Source: Candidatus Chloroploca mongolica (lineage in GTDB: Bacteria; Chloroflexota; Chloroflexia; Chloroflexales; Chloroflexaceae). From it: a stretch of DNA of 64,000 bases. Where the stretch lies: the NCBI RefSeq assembly GCF_004762035.2, contig NZ_SIJK02000019.1, positions 45,889 through 109,888 on the forward strand. Direction: 5' to 3'. The position numbers were made by a program, and so were the translations under genes. The notes beneath the pieces are model-generated. The model did no database searches, had not been told where the DNA came from, and worked only from the letters and a program-made list of their open reading frames with translations. Positions 53,506 to 61,956 of this stretch are shown here, one piece after another; position 1 is the stretch's first letter; the number at the start of each line of letters is the position of its first letter.

Positions 53506-53996
53506 ACAAGAGCGAAATCGCTACGTTGATCCACTTCAATTTTTGGGCAAACAACCGCATCCTTGCCGCATGCGAGCGTATTTCAGCGGACGAGTTTACC
53601 CGCGAACACACCCCGGATTCTGGCTGGGGGAGTGTGCGCGGTATGCTCGTGCATACGCTCGATACCGAGTACGGCTGGCGCATGGTATTGCAAGCTCAAG
53701 ACGGGGATGCGATCCTGCAGGCCGACGATTTTGGCGATGTGGCGGCGCTGAAGCACCGTTGGCAACTCGAACAAGCTGCCTGGTTTGCGTACGTAGACGA
53801 ATTGAGCGAAGACCACATCAATCAAGGGTATGGTGATGATCCACAGCGTGGTCCGAAGGTATGGCAGACCATCGTCCACGTCGTGACTCATGGCATTCAG
53901 CATCGCAGCGAAGCCGCAGCGCTCCTGACGGGCTATGGGCAATCACCGGGCGAGCTTGATTTTGATCGATTCTTGCAAGAGAATTCTGATCTTTGA
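53502..53996 (+). CDS. DinB/YfiT-type putative metal enzyme
   Basis: A 164-residue four-helix-bundle protein of the DinB family. The metal-binding histidines are visible: one in GMLVHTLDTE and two in HVVTHGIQHRSE. LIHFNFWANNRIL at the N-terminus is characteristic. Members include mycothiol- or bacillithiol-dependent transferases; DinB itself is damage-induced but its reaction is unknown. It is translationally coupled to the DUF1905 gene and convergent with the kinase gene downstream. Confidence 0.9.
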   Translation: MNKSEIATLIHFNFWANNRILAACERISADEFTREHTPDSGWGSVRGMLVHTLDTEYGWRMVLQAQDGDAILQADDFGDVAALKHRWQLEQAAWFAYVDELSEDHINQGYGDDPQRGPKVWQTIVHVVTHGIQHRSEAAALLTGYGQSPGELDFDRFLQENSDL

Positions 53997-54018
53997 GCTT
54001 CTTGGCAAGCTCTTGCGC

Positions 54019-55995
54019 CTAGATCAGCGCAAAAAAAGCAAAAACCCCCACGAGCACCACCAAAATAACAATGAAAAGGAGGTAGATCACCCGTTCCCAG
54101 TTGAAAAAGCGCCAGTCGGGGGGGATGAGGTTTTCGAAGCCATAGATTGAGAGGCGGTAGAGGCTATCTTCGTCGGTGTTGCCGAGATCAAAGAGCACGT
54201 CAGTCACGGGGATGAGGCTGATGCTCAACTCGCTGAGCACGATGCGGGTGTCGGTATCGAGCTGTGCTTCAGCCTGATGCATGATTTCAGCCACCGGCTC
54301 GATCAGTTGCCACGTAGAATGGAAGCCGCCAGCCTGACGTTGCTGATAGATCGGTTCGGCCTGACAGGTACGGGCCAGCCAGGTTTCATCAACCAGGGGC
54401 AGATCATCCTGGGCATCAAAACGGCGTGCGTTCCGGCTCCAATGAAACGTCTTGCGTTGGATCAGACGTGTCGCACCCTCGCACTGCGGACAGGTGAGGC
54501 TCCCACGGCCATCACAGTCAGGACACGAGATCAGGATCTGTTGCGGCTCGGGGGTGGTTGTCGTGCCAGTACCTGACGCCGAGGATCCCGCAGCCGTGCC
54601 CTGCGCCGAGGATGGGGTTGTCGTCGGACGTGGGATATAGATGCGCTGTTTGCCCTGGCAACGCTTGCACACCAGAAGCCCCCGGCTCTTGCAGTTTGGG
54701 CAATTGATGACGCGGGTCGAACCAGGGAGGGTACGGCGTTCGCCGGCGTGGTCGGCAAAGACCTGCGGTTCATCGAGCGTCACCTTCCACCGTTCGATTT
54801 CGCGTTCGAGCGGAAAGGCTTCGCCGACCAGGTCCGGCTCTTCTTCATCCTCACCAGCCACCCGGCGTTCATAGAGCACCTGGAGTTGATAGAAATAGAC
54901 ATTGTGGCTGGCAATGCGGTGCATCCGGGCGAGACGGCCAAGCAGCGGGCGACCGCGCAGGCGATCCTGGGCTGACCAGTGATCGAGCAGCGCCTTGACC
55001 ACCACTTCATTCATCAACTCGTTGGCACGGCGGTGGGCACGTTCAAGCACCGGTCGCTTCAACTCGTTCCCCAGCACCTGCTCGACCACATTTGGTTCCA
55101 CGCCGCTCGCCTCGAGCTCAACCAGGCTCTCGGCGGGAAGCATGCCAATATTCAAGACCTGCGTCTCGGTCTCGTGGCGCTTGAGCAGTTGCTCTAAGGC
55201 ATGGATCGCCGCACTACCCGAACCGAAGCGCTGTGTCGGATCATGAGCCAGAAGCGTGCCCAGCACCTCGTCCATCCCACGGGGAATGCCCTCGATGCCC
55301 CGTTCGCTGAGCGGGATCAACGTACTGAAATCGGGTTGTTCAGGATTACGCCCGCTTTGAACCCAGGGCACCTGCCCACAGAGCAACTGATAGAAAATAA
55401 TTCCCAGACAAAAAAGATCAGAAAGATGCGTAACCCTCGTGGCTGAATCAAGATGTTCAGGTGAGAGATAATAGGGCGTCCCCATGATTGCATTCGAAAC
55501 GGTGATGGGATGGATCGCATCACGGGCAATGCCAAAATCGGTGAGCACCGCACGCCGGGTCGTCTCTTCGATCAGGATATTGCCGGGGGAAACATCGCGA
55601 TGGACAATGCGCAGGCTATGGGCATAATCAAGCGCCTCAGCGATCTGCTTGAAGATACGCACCGCCTCGGTCAACGGCAACGCCCCACGACGCTCGATCA
55701 CCTCGCGGAGCGATAAACCCTGGATATATTCCATCACGGCATAGAAGAGAGGCGGCGTCTGACCGAAGTCATAGAACTGGACAATATGGGGATGGTGCAG
55801 ACGCGCGGCAATCCGTGCTTCGCGCTGAAAGCGTTCGATCAACTCGGGTTCGTGCGACATCAGCAACTTGACCGCCATGATGTGATCATGGATCTCGACG
55901 TGGCGCGCCATCCAGACTTCACTGGACGCACCACGCCCAATGATGCGCACCATTTGAAAGTTGCCGAGTCTTGTTTGATGGGGTACTGATACCAT
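54019..55995 (-). CDS. Tail-anchored Ser/Thr protein kinase with DnaJ-like zinc motifs
   Basis: A 658-residue protein. The Hanks-type kinase domain (about 10-270) has the glycine loop IGRGASSEVW, K43, the catalytic loop HRDVSPGN (D134), DFG (153-155) and the APE-like SPE. The usual Lys of HRDxKPxN is Ser here. A helical linker leads to two CxxC...CxxC zinc units of DnaJ type: C432/C435/C443/C446 and C491/C494/C502/C505, with the CxxCxGxG spacing. They are separated by a Ser/Thr/Gly-rich stretch. One transmembrane helix at the very C-terminus (about 635-657) predicts tail anchoring with the whole protein in the cytoplasm. Substrates are unknown; the zinc part suggests binding of unfolded protein or a partner. 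Confidence 0.88.
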   Translation of the reverse strand: MVSVPHQTRLGNFQMVRIIGRGASSEVWMARHVEIHDHIMAVKLLMSHEPELIERFQREARIAARLHHPHIVQFYDFGQTPPLFYAVMEYIQGLSLREVIERRGALPLTEAVRIFKQIAEALDYAHSLRIVHRDVSPGNILIEETTRRAVLTDFGIARDAIHPITVSNAIMGTPYYLSPEHLDSATRVTHLSDLFCLGIIFYQLLCGQVPWVQSGRNPEQPDFSTLIPLSERGIEGIPRGMDEVLGTLLAHDPTQRFGSGSAAIHALEQLLKRHETETQVLNIGMLPAESLVELEASGVEPNVVEQVLGNELKRPVLERAHRRANELMNEVVVKALLDHWSAQDRLRGRPLLGRLARMHRIASHNVYFYQLQVLYERRVAGEDEEEPDLVGEAFPLEREIERWKVTLDEPQVFADHAGERRTLPGSTRVINCPNCKSRGLLVCKRCQGKQRIYIPRPTTTPSSAQGTAAGSSASGTGTTTTPEPQQILISCPDCDGRGSLTCPQCEGATRLIQRKTFHWSRNARRFDAQDDLPLVDETWLARTCQAEPIYQQRQAGGFHSTWQLIEPVAEIMHQAEAQLDTDTRIVLSELSISLIPVTDVLFDLGNTDEDSLYRLSIYGFENLIPPDWRFFNWERVIYLLFIVILVVLVGVFAFFALI

Positions 55996-56032
55996 GAGAT
56001 GGTTATGAAGAACTACATCCGGGAGTGCCGAC

Positions 56033-56098
56033 TGAAGTCGGCTGAACCGGAGGCCGACTGAAGTCGGCTGAACCGGAGGCCGACTGAAGTCGGCACTC
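56033..56098. repeat. REP-like palindrome array, copy 3
   Basis: Three GCCGACTGAAGTCGGC cores are joined by GAACCGGAG-type linkers, forming a 26-bp tandem unit bounded by AGTGCC and GGCACT. It lies in the 138-bp gap between the kinase gene and galE, which are co-oriented, with galE upstream. Confidence 0.85.
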
Positions 56099-56133
56099 CG
56101 ATACTCCCCTATACCCGCTTTTATGCTTCAGTT

Positions 56134-57120
56134 TCATTCCTTGGCATAGCCATGAGGATGCGTCCGATGCCACTCCCAGGCACTCGCAATGATCGCCTCG
56201 AGGTCAGGATAGCGTGGTTGCCACCCCAGTTTCTCACGGATCGTCGTTGATGAGGCCACCAGGGTTGCCGGATCACCGGCGCGCCGCGGCCCAATCACAT
56301 GCGGGATCGGATGGCCGGTGACCTTACGGGCCGTCTCGATCACCTCGAGGACACTGAAGCCACTGCCATTGCCAAGATTATAGACCTGTGAGCCAAATTG
56401 ATCGAGCGACTCCATCGCCAGAATATGGGCCTGCGCAAGATCGACGACATGGATATAATCGCGGACACAGGTACCATCAGGAGTTGGATAATCGTCGCCA
56501 AAGACCGTAATATGGGGGCGCTGACCAAGCGCAACCTGCAGCACCAACGGGATCAGGTGCGTTTCGGGATCGTGATCTTCGCCACGATTGGGCGTATCGC
56601 CGCTTGCATTGAAATAGCGGAGGCAACAGTAGCGCAGGCCATAGATGCGTTCAAACCACGCGAGCAGTCGCTCGATAAAAAACTTGGACTCGCCATAGGG
56701 CGAACCAGGCACAATGCGCTCGTGCTCATCAATCGGCATCCTGGCCGGATCATCAAAGAGGTTCGCGGTAGAGGAGAGAATAAAGCGCCGCACGCCCGCC
56801 TCAACGGCATATTCAAGCAGATTCGCGGCATTGACCAGATTATCCCGCAGGTAGAGCAACGGTTTATCCATGCTTTCGCCGACGAGCGTATACGAGGCGA
56901 AGTGCATAATGCCATCAATGTCGGGATGGTCGGCAAAGAGTCGAGCGAGGGCGGCGCGATCAGCAAGATCGGCCTGCACAAAGGTTGCCTCGGGTGGAAC
57001 AGCGGCCCGATGGCCCTGATAGAGATTATCGAGCACCACCACCTGGTGGCCTGCCGCGAGCAACTCAGCCGTCGTCATTGAGCCGATATATCCGGCTCCA
57101 CCTGTCACAAGAATCTTCAT
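56134..57120 (-). CDS. galE: UDP-glucose 4-epimerase
   Basis: A 328-residue extended short-chain dehydrogenase. NAD binding is by [10 protein letters not shown] at the N-terminus. The catalytic Ser/Tyr/Lys appear in LSSTANLF and [13 protein letters not shown], and the sugar-binding end has RYFNASGD and [14 protein letters not shown]. It interconverts UDP-glucose and UDP-galactose for surface polysaccharide or galactose use. Length and motifs are normal for GalE; other UDP-sugar specificity cannot be excluded. The AAGGGT before ATG is a reasonable ribosome site. Confidence 0.92.
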   Translation of the reverse strand: MKILVTGGAGYIGSMTTAELLAAGHQVVVLDNLYQGHRAAVPPEATFVQADLADRAALARLFADHPDIDGIMHFASYTLVGESMDKPLLYLRDNLVNAANLLEYAVEAGVRRFILSSTANLFDDPARMPIDEHERIVPGSPYGESKFFIERLLAWFERIYGLRYCCLRYFNASGDTPNRGEDHDPETHLIPLVLQVALGQRPHITVFGDDYPTPDGTCVRDYIHVVDLAQAHILAMESLDQFGSQVYNLGNGSGFSVLEVIETARKVTGHPIPHVIGPRRAGDPATLVASSTTIREKLGWQPRYPDLEAIIASAWEWHRTHPHGYAKE

Positions 57121-57136
57121 AGATGTTTACCCTTCA

Positions 57137-57178
57137 GGGCGTTCCTCCCACCCGCTTCCAGCGGTGGGAGGAACGCCC
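57137..57178. other. Long hairpin upstream of galE
   Basis: GGGCGTTCCTCCCACC and its complement form a stem of about 16 bp with a short loop, 17 bp before galE. It could be the terminator of the upstream gene or a leader structure of galE. Confidence 0.6.
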
Positions 57179-57224
57179 CTGCTTTCGCCGCTTTAGCGCA
57201 TTGGACAGAACCTGCTCCTTCTTT

Positions 57225-57271
57225 GCTGTTGTTCCGTTTTGGCGTTTTCGCCACCAAAACAGAACAACAGC
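57225..57271. other. Second hairpin in the galE upstream gap
   Basis: GCTGTTGTTCCGTTTTGG pairs with CCAAAACAGAACAACAGC with one mismatch; the loop itself holds GGCG/CGCC. There is an A/T-rich part in the stem but no clear terminator tail. Confidence 0.55.
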
Positions 57272-57301
57272 ACAGCATTTGGGGCCTGCCCCATTGAACG
57301 C

Positions 57302-57877
57302 CTACTCAGCCGACGCAGGCTGAGCTTGAACATCGTGAACTGGGGCCTCAGATGAAGGCACGGGCGCATTGGTCATCGCCATGCCAAGCGGATAGAGCAC
57401 CTGAATATGATGCCGATTGAGGCAACCAAAACTCCGCGTCACCGGAGCGCCGCTATGATGAGGATAGATCGTAATATTGCGGAGAGGCACAAAATCATCG
57501 TTCATCTCACTCAGCATTTCGATCAACTCGCGGTCGGTACGCTTATAGAAATCGGCCCGTAGCGCAAAGAGGGGCGTAAAAAACATCATCGGCTGCGTAT
57601 TGCGCGGCGGCTGAGCATGTTTGAAATCGGGGGGCGGATCAGGCTCACTGATCGTCGCAACGAGCAACGCATCACTCCAGTCAACCAGGATCTGGGGCAC
57701 CTGCTGGACATGTTGCACCCGATCAGCGGGCGCGATCGTTGCATCACGCAGCACAATATAGCGATGCAGACGACTATTGAGCGCATCGCTCACCCGACGA
57801 TAAAGGGGCAAGTCATAACTCCCCGTAATAACGAGCGCAGAGGTATAAATCTCAATCGTGAACGTATAGCGTTTACT
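57302..57877 (-). CDS. Hypothetical protein conserved-looking, between aroA and galE
   Basis: I do not recognise the family. From ATG 57877 it has 191 residues, without signal or membrane segment. It starts MSKRYTFTIEIYTSALVITG, has an alpha/beta-looking middle (ILVDWSDALLVATISEPDPPP; MMFFTPLFALRADFYKRTDR) and an acidic, Ala/Pro-rich tail. The amino-acid make-up is that of a normal soluble protein. A frame from 57922 would overlap aroA by 8 bp. It follows aroA after 37 bp and may be co-transcribed. Confidence 0.65.
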   Translation of the reverse strand, partial: SKRYTFTIEIYTSALVITGSYDLPLYRRVSDALNSRLHRYIVLRDATIAPADRVQHVQQVPQILVDWSDALLVATISEPDPPPDFKHAQPPRNTQPMMFFTPLFALRADFYKRTDRELIEMLSEMNDDFVPLRNITIYPHHSGAPVTRSFGCLNRHHIQVLYPLGMAMTNAPVPSSEAPVHDVQAQPASAE

Positions 57878-57914
57878 CATCGCTATGGTACCTATGCCCT
57901 TCTTCACAGCCAAC

Positions 57915-59213
57915 TCAGCCAAGACTCGCGAGGGTCGCCCAGAAAGCGGGGTAGCTCACATCGGCACACGCCGGATTATCAACGATCACATCGCCTTCAG
58001 CCACGAGGGACGCGACAGCCCAGGCCATCGCGAGGCGATGATCACCGTGGGTCGCCAGCGGTGTACCGCGTAGCGCAGGGCGCCCGAGGCCAACGATCCC
58101 CATGCCATCATCAGTTGGTTCAACCGTCACCCCGAGGGCCTGCAAACCGGCCACCACGGTCGCAATCCGGTCGCTCTCTTTGGCACGCAACTCACCGGCA
58201 TCACGAATGACAGTATCGCCCTCGGCGCAGGCCGCCGCCACAGCCAGCACCGGAATTTCATCAATCAGGCGTGGAATAAGGGAACCACTAATCGTCGTGC
58301 CGCGCAGATGCGACGACTGCACCAGCACATCGCCAACCGGCTCACTCCCTTCGATCCGCTCATTCGTAATGGTCACCTCGGCCCCCATCGCTTGCAACAC
58401 CTCGAGCGCCCCGGTGCGCGTCGGATTCAGACAGACGCCAGGCGTGAGCAATTCGGCATCGGGATGGATCGCGGCGGCGACCCACCAGAAGGCTGCTGAC
58501 GAGGGATCGCCGGGCACGCGCAACGAGAGGGGATAGGGAAAGACGGGATGCGTGGGCGGATGCAAGACCAATTCATCGTCGGCAACGTTCAGATCAAGGC
58601 CCATCGCCTGGAGCATCCGTTCGGTGTGATCACGCGACGCGATCTTGCCCGTCAGGGTCAACGGCCCCGTACCACCGAGGGCGGCGAGCAGTAGTGCCGA
58701 CTTGACCTGTGCCGAAGCGACGGGGAGCGCATAGGTGCCCCCTTGCAGACCACCGCCACGTACCACAAGCGGAGCCCGATCACCGTCAAGGCGCCCATCA
58801 ATCGTCACCCCGAGCTCGCGCAGCGGGGTCACGATGCGGCGCTGAGGGCGGGAACGCAGCGAAGCATCGCCGGTCAGCACCGCAAAGAGCGGCATCCCGG
58901 CCAGCAAACCCGTCAGCAAGCGCAGCGTCGTCCCCGAGTTGCCACAATCGAGCACATCACCTGGCTCGCGCAACCCTCGAAGGCCCACCCCGCGTACAAA
59001 AACATCGGTCTCATTGCGGTGGACATCGACCCCGAGGGCCTGCATGCACCTAATCGTCGCCAAGCAATCGGCCCCTGCCAGGAAATTGGTAATCCGCGCA
59101 TCACCGTTGGCAACGGCATTGAAGAGCACCGCACGATGCGAAATCGACTTATCACCAGGCACATGCACAATCCCGCGCAGGCTGGCCGGAGCGCTCAAGG
59201 TAAGTGCTGACAT
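57915..59213 (-). CDS. aroA: 3-phosphoshikimate 1-carboxyvinyltransferase (EPSP synthase)
   Basis: A 432-residue enzyme that transfers enolpyruvate from PEP to shikimate 3-phosphate in aromatic amino-acid synthesis. Marks are VPGDKSISHRAVLF (lysine and serine of the active site), DCGNSGTTLRLLTGLLAGMP, the PEP-binding LRSRPQRR, the catalytic DEIPVLAVAAA and RAKESDRI. It has an Ala after DCGNSGTT...GLL-type spacing typical of class II-like enzymes, but class is not certain. ATG 59213 (AGGTTCT before it) gives the natural N-terminus; a frame from 59237 adds eight residues. Confidence 0.95.
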   Translation of the reverse strand: MSALTLSAPASLRGIVHVPGDKSISHRAVLFNAVANGDARITNFLAGADCLATIRCMQALGVDVHRNETDVFVRGVGLRGLREPGDVLDCGNSGTTLRLLTGLLAGMPLFAVLTGDASLRSRPQRRIVTPLRELGVTIDGRLDGDRAPLVVRGGGLQGGTYALPVASAQVKSALLLAALGGTGPLTLTGKIASRDHTERMLQAMGLDLNVADDELVLHPPTHPVFPYPLSLRVPGDPSSAAFWWVAAAIHPDAELLTPGVCLNPTRTGALEVLQAMGAEVTITNERIEGSEPVGDVLVQSSHLRGTTISGSLIPRLIDEIPVLAVAAACAEGDTVIRDAGELRAKESDRIATVVAGLQALGVTVEPTDDGMGIVGLGRPALRGTPLATHGDHRLAMAWAVASLVAEGDVIVDNPACADVSYPAFWATLASLG

Positions 59214-59237
59214 AGAACCTATGGTACTGATGGGCAA

Positions 59238-59891
59238 TTATGCCTCGGGCGTTGTCACAAGTTTGTAGCCAAACCCACGCTGGGTCACCAGATAGCGCGG
59301 ATGCGCGGGATCGGGCTCGATCCGCTGGCGCAACCGATAGACCAGCGCATCAATCGCATTGTAGTCAAAGACTTCGTAATCCCAGACCTGGCGGGCGATC
59401 TCGTCTTTGCTGATCACCTGGCCCGTGCGTTGATAGAGCAACTCGAGCAACTGGAACTCTTTCACGGTCAACTGGGGTTGCACCAACTGACCCTTCACAA
59501 AGACCTCTTTGGTGCGACTATCAACACGCACCTCTTCCCGTGCGGCACGCAGCAACTCGGGCGGGACAACCCCTTTGACCGTTGCTTCGGGGTCGTGAAA
59601 AACAATGATCGTATCAGCAATAAAGATCTGATCTTGATTGTGTAGATGCACAAGGCCTTCAATGCGTTCTTGATTCACAAAGGTACCATTGGTACTCTCA
59701 AGATCGCGGAGCACAAAACCATCCTCGATCTGCTCGAGACGAGCGTGCCGTCGTGAGGCAAGAGGATGATCGATCACAATATCGTTAGCCCCATCACGCC
59801 CGATCGTCAACTGTTCGCGATCCCAGTCGAGTTCACGATAGTGACCATCCTGGCGTTTGATGATCAATTTTGGCGCAGGCGCAGCGACCAT
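59238..59891 (-). CDS. FHA domain fused to PhoB-type winged-helix DNA-binding domain
   Basis: A 217-residue regulator. The FHA domain (about 10-100) has GRDGANDIVIDHPLASRRHA and DLESTNGTFVNQ, the phosphothreonine-reading loops. The C-terminal OmpR/PhoB winged helix (about 120-215) has LTVKEFQLLELLYQRTG, ISKDEIARQVW and IDALVYRLRQRIEPDP, ending in TQRGFGYKL. There is no receiver domain, so FHA binding to a phosphothreonine likely takes over the switch. It is divergent from a PknB-like kinase gene 119 bp away, an obvious candidate for its partner. ATG 59891 has AGAGGA upstream; a frame from 59990 would cover the promoters. Confidence 0.9.
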   Translation of the reverse strand: MVAAPAPKLIIKRQDGHYRELDWDREQLTIGRDGANDIVIDHPLASRRHARLEQIEDGFVLRDLESTNGTFVNQERIEGLVHLHNQDQIFIADTIIVFHDPEATVKGVVPPELLRAAREEVRVDSRTKEVFVKGQLVQPQLTVKEFQLLELLYQRTGQVISKDEIARQVWDYEVFDYNAIDALVYRLRQRIEPDPAHPRYLVTQRGFGYKLVTTPEA

Positions 59892-59913
59892 GCCTGAGTT
59901 CCTCTGTACAGCT

Positions 59914-59942
59914 TTGAAACCAAAGGTGCGATGTGGTACAAT
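59914..59942 (+). promoter_or_regulatory. Strong sigma-70-like promoter of the PknB-like kinase gene
   Basis: TTGAAA (59914-59919), a 17-base spacer and TACAAT (59937-59942) make a near-consensus promoter about 70 bases before the kinase start. Confidence 0.65.
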
Positions 59943-59958
59943 CGCTCTAATATGCCTG

Positions 59959-59964
59959 ATTATA
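59959..59964 (-). promoter_or_regulatory. -10 box for the FHA/winged-helix gene
   Basis: A perfect TATAAT on the minus strand (in GATGGTATAATCAGG), about 70 bases upstream of the ATG at 59891. The -35 is poor (TGGTAT at 17 bases). The two promoters overlap head to head within 50 bp, so one binding site could control both genes. Confidence 0.5.
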
Positions 59965-60010
59965 CCATCAGGCTGGTAAAAATACCACACTATCTGTTGA
60001 GCACCATCCT

Positions 60011-61951
60011 GTGCAGAGTGTCACCGGTCTGATCGGGCGTCGTCTAGGGCGCTACGAGATCCGCGCCGAGTTGGGTCGCGGCGGCATGGCCCGGGTCTAT
60101 CTGGCCCTGGACACGCAGCTGCAGCGCCAGGTTGCGCTGAAAGTTCTGGCGGCCCAATTAAGCCTCGATACCGAGTTTGTGCGTCGCTTCGAGCGTGAGG
60201 CTACGACGGCGGCGAGTCTGCGCCACCCTGCGATTGTGACCATCTATGATGTGGGCGAAGAAGACGGCCTGCATTATATTGCGATGGAGTATATCAATGG
60301 GCAGAGTCTCGCTGCGGTGCTCCAGGAGCGGACGCGGCTTGACGCGGGTTATGCGGTGAGTCTGCTTGAACCCGTCGCCCTGGCGCTTGATTATGCGCAT
60401 GCACAGGGTGCGGTGCATCGTGATATCAAGCCGCACAATATCCTGGTTGACCGGGAAGGCCGGGTCTTGCTGGCCGATTTTGGCATTGCGCAGACGAGCG
60501 AGGCCGATGGCGAGCGCCTGACGCGCACGGGGATCTTTATGGGCACCCCCGAGTATCTGTCGCCCGAACAGGCCGAGGCCCGCCGGGTCGATGGCCGCAG
60601 CGATCTCTATGCGCTGGGGGTGGTGGCCTATGAGTTGCTGACGGGGCGGGTTCCCTTTTCGGGTTCACCTCCGCAGTTGATTGTCGCCCATGCCCAATTG
60701 CCGGCCCCGCCACCTTCAAGCGTTGCTGCACACCTGCCCGGTGAGTTTGATGCGATCATGGCGCGCGCCCTCGCCAAACCGCCCGAGGCGCGTTATCCAT
60801 CAGGGCGTGAACTGGTTGAGGCGCTGCGGTCGGTGCTGGTCTATTACGGTATTCCGCTCGCCACCCGTGCGCAATTGGCCGATCTTGCGTATCCCATCGG
60901 GAGTGCGCCAGAACCGCCGCAACTCGACGTTCTGCCACCGCCCGCTGCCTATGTGCGGCCACCCGCCCCCGGTGCGCCGCCCCCGGGAGCGCCACCGCCG
61001 CGGGCAGAACCACCACCCTTGCCACGGCAACCCGCCAGCAGTGCCGGTCAACCAACCGACCGCGCCGAGGCGGTGCCACCGAGCCTCCGGGTGCCTCCGC
61101 GCACCTCGGCACGCCCGCCAGGCAGCGGGGCGCAACCCCGTGCCGGGCGGATGCGTGCGCCCGAGGCTGAGCGTGCGCGTTCGGGGGTACTTCCGATGAC
61201 CCTCATCGGGGCGTTGCTTGTGATCGGGATGATCCTGGTAATTATGGCCGCTGCCCGAGGTTTTGCCGATGATGGGCGCCCGCCCCTCTTTCCGTCACCG
61301 ACAGCGACAGCAACCATCGCCCCGACCGAGCCACCAGCGGCAACCGCGCCACCCCTGGCAGGCAGTGCCGTCCCGGTGATCACACCGACCGCCACCGAAG
61401 CCCCACCGCCGCCACCGGCAACCCAGATTCCCGTGCGAACCGCAACGCCGGTGCCACCGCCACCGGTGCGCTCGCCGACCCCGGCGCCGCCAACCCTCGA
61501 ACCAACGGTAGCAACACCGCCGACGGCGACGCCAACGGTGCCCCCTACCGCCACGCCGACGCCAACCGAGTCGCCGACGCCAACCGAGTCGCCGACGCCA
61601 ACCGAGTCGCCAACACCCTCGGTGACACCAACGCCGACGGCGGCGTCGCCCACACCGACCGCGTCGCCCACACCGACCGCATCGTCCACGCCGACCGCGT
61701 CGCCCACACCGACGGCGGCGTCACCCACGCCGACCGCGTCACTCACGCCGACCGCGTCTGACTCAGCGACAGATACACCGACGCCTTCGGCGCCTCCAAC
61801 GGAAGCGCCGAATCCTACCGAGGGGCTTGTGCCAACCGGAGGGCCGACGGCAACATTTATCTTGACGGTGACCCCAACCGAAGATCCGTTGCTTGCCAAG
61901 ACACCAACCACCGAGGTGGTGCCTGAAGTGACGGTTTTGCCAGATCCGTAG
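60011..61951 (+). CDS. PknB-like Ser/Thr protein kinase with Pro/Thr-rich outer tail (GTG start)
   Basis: A 646-residue transmembrane kinase. The kinase domain (about 10-275) has LGRGGMARVY, K44, HRDIKPHN (D138), DFG (156-158) and PEYLSPEQAEARRVDGRSDLYALGVV. A Pro-rich juxtamembrane part (300-390) precedes one transmembrane helix (about 397-417). The outer part of some 230 residues is almost only Pro, Thr, Ala and Ser with PTPTESPTPTES repeats, ready for O-glycosylation or wall contact; no PASTA domain is present. The start is GTG at 60011, without a clear Shine-Dalgarno. It is divergent from the FHA regulator and followed 5 bp later by the GH57-fold gene. Confidence 0.92.
   Translation: MQSVTGLIGRRLGRYEIRAELGRGGMARVYLALDTQLQRQVALKVLAAQLSLDTEFVRRFEREATTAASLRHPAIVTIYDVGEEDGLHYIAMEYINGQSLAAVLQERTRLDAGYAVSLLEPVALALDYAHAQGAVHRDIKPHNILVDREGRVLLADFGIAQTSEADGERLTRTGIFMGTPEYLSPEQAEARRVDGRSDLYALGVVAYELLTGRVPFSGSPPQLIVAHAQLPAPPPSSVAAHLPGEFDAIMARALAKPPEARYPSGRELVEALRSVLVYYGIPLATRAQLADLAYPIGSAPEPPQLDVLPPPAAYVRPPAPGAPPPGAPPPRAEPPPLPRQPASSAGQPTDRAEAVPPSLRVPPRTSARPPGSGAQPRAGRMRAPEAERARSGVLPMTLIGALLVIGMILVIMAAARGFADDGRPPLFPSPTATATIAPTEPPAATAPPLAGSAVPVITPTATEAPPPPPATQIPVRTATPVPPPPVRSPTPAPPTLEPTVATPPTATPTVPPTATPTPTESPTPTESPTPTESPTPSVTPTPTAASPTPTASPTPTASSTPTASPTPTAASPTPTASLTPTASDSATDTPTPSAPPTEAPNPTEGLVPTGGPTATFILTVTPTEDPLLAKTPTTEVVPEVTVLPDP
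61550..61765. repeat. In-frame tandem repeat in the PknB-like tail
   Basis: Units such as ACGCCAACCGAGTCGCCG and ACACCGACCGCGTCGCCC repeat many times in frame, coding PTESPT and PTASPT. Copy number is likely to vary between isolates. Confidence 0.8.
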
Positions 61952-61956
61952 AAGCC

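Noticed and set aside
61048..61911. 287-residue Gly/Val-rich protein on the minus strand
   Set aside because: It is the reverse of the Pro/Thr-rich repeats of the kinase tail, a typical low-complexity artefact.
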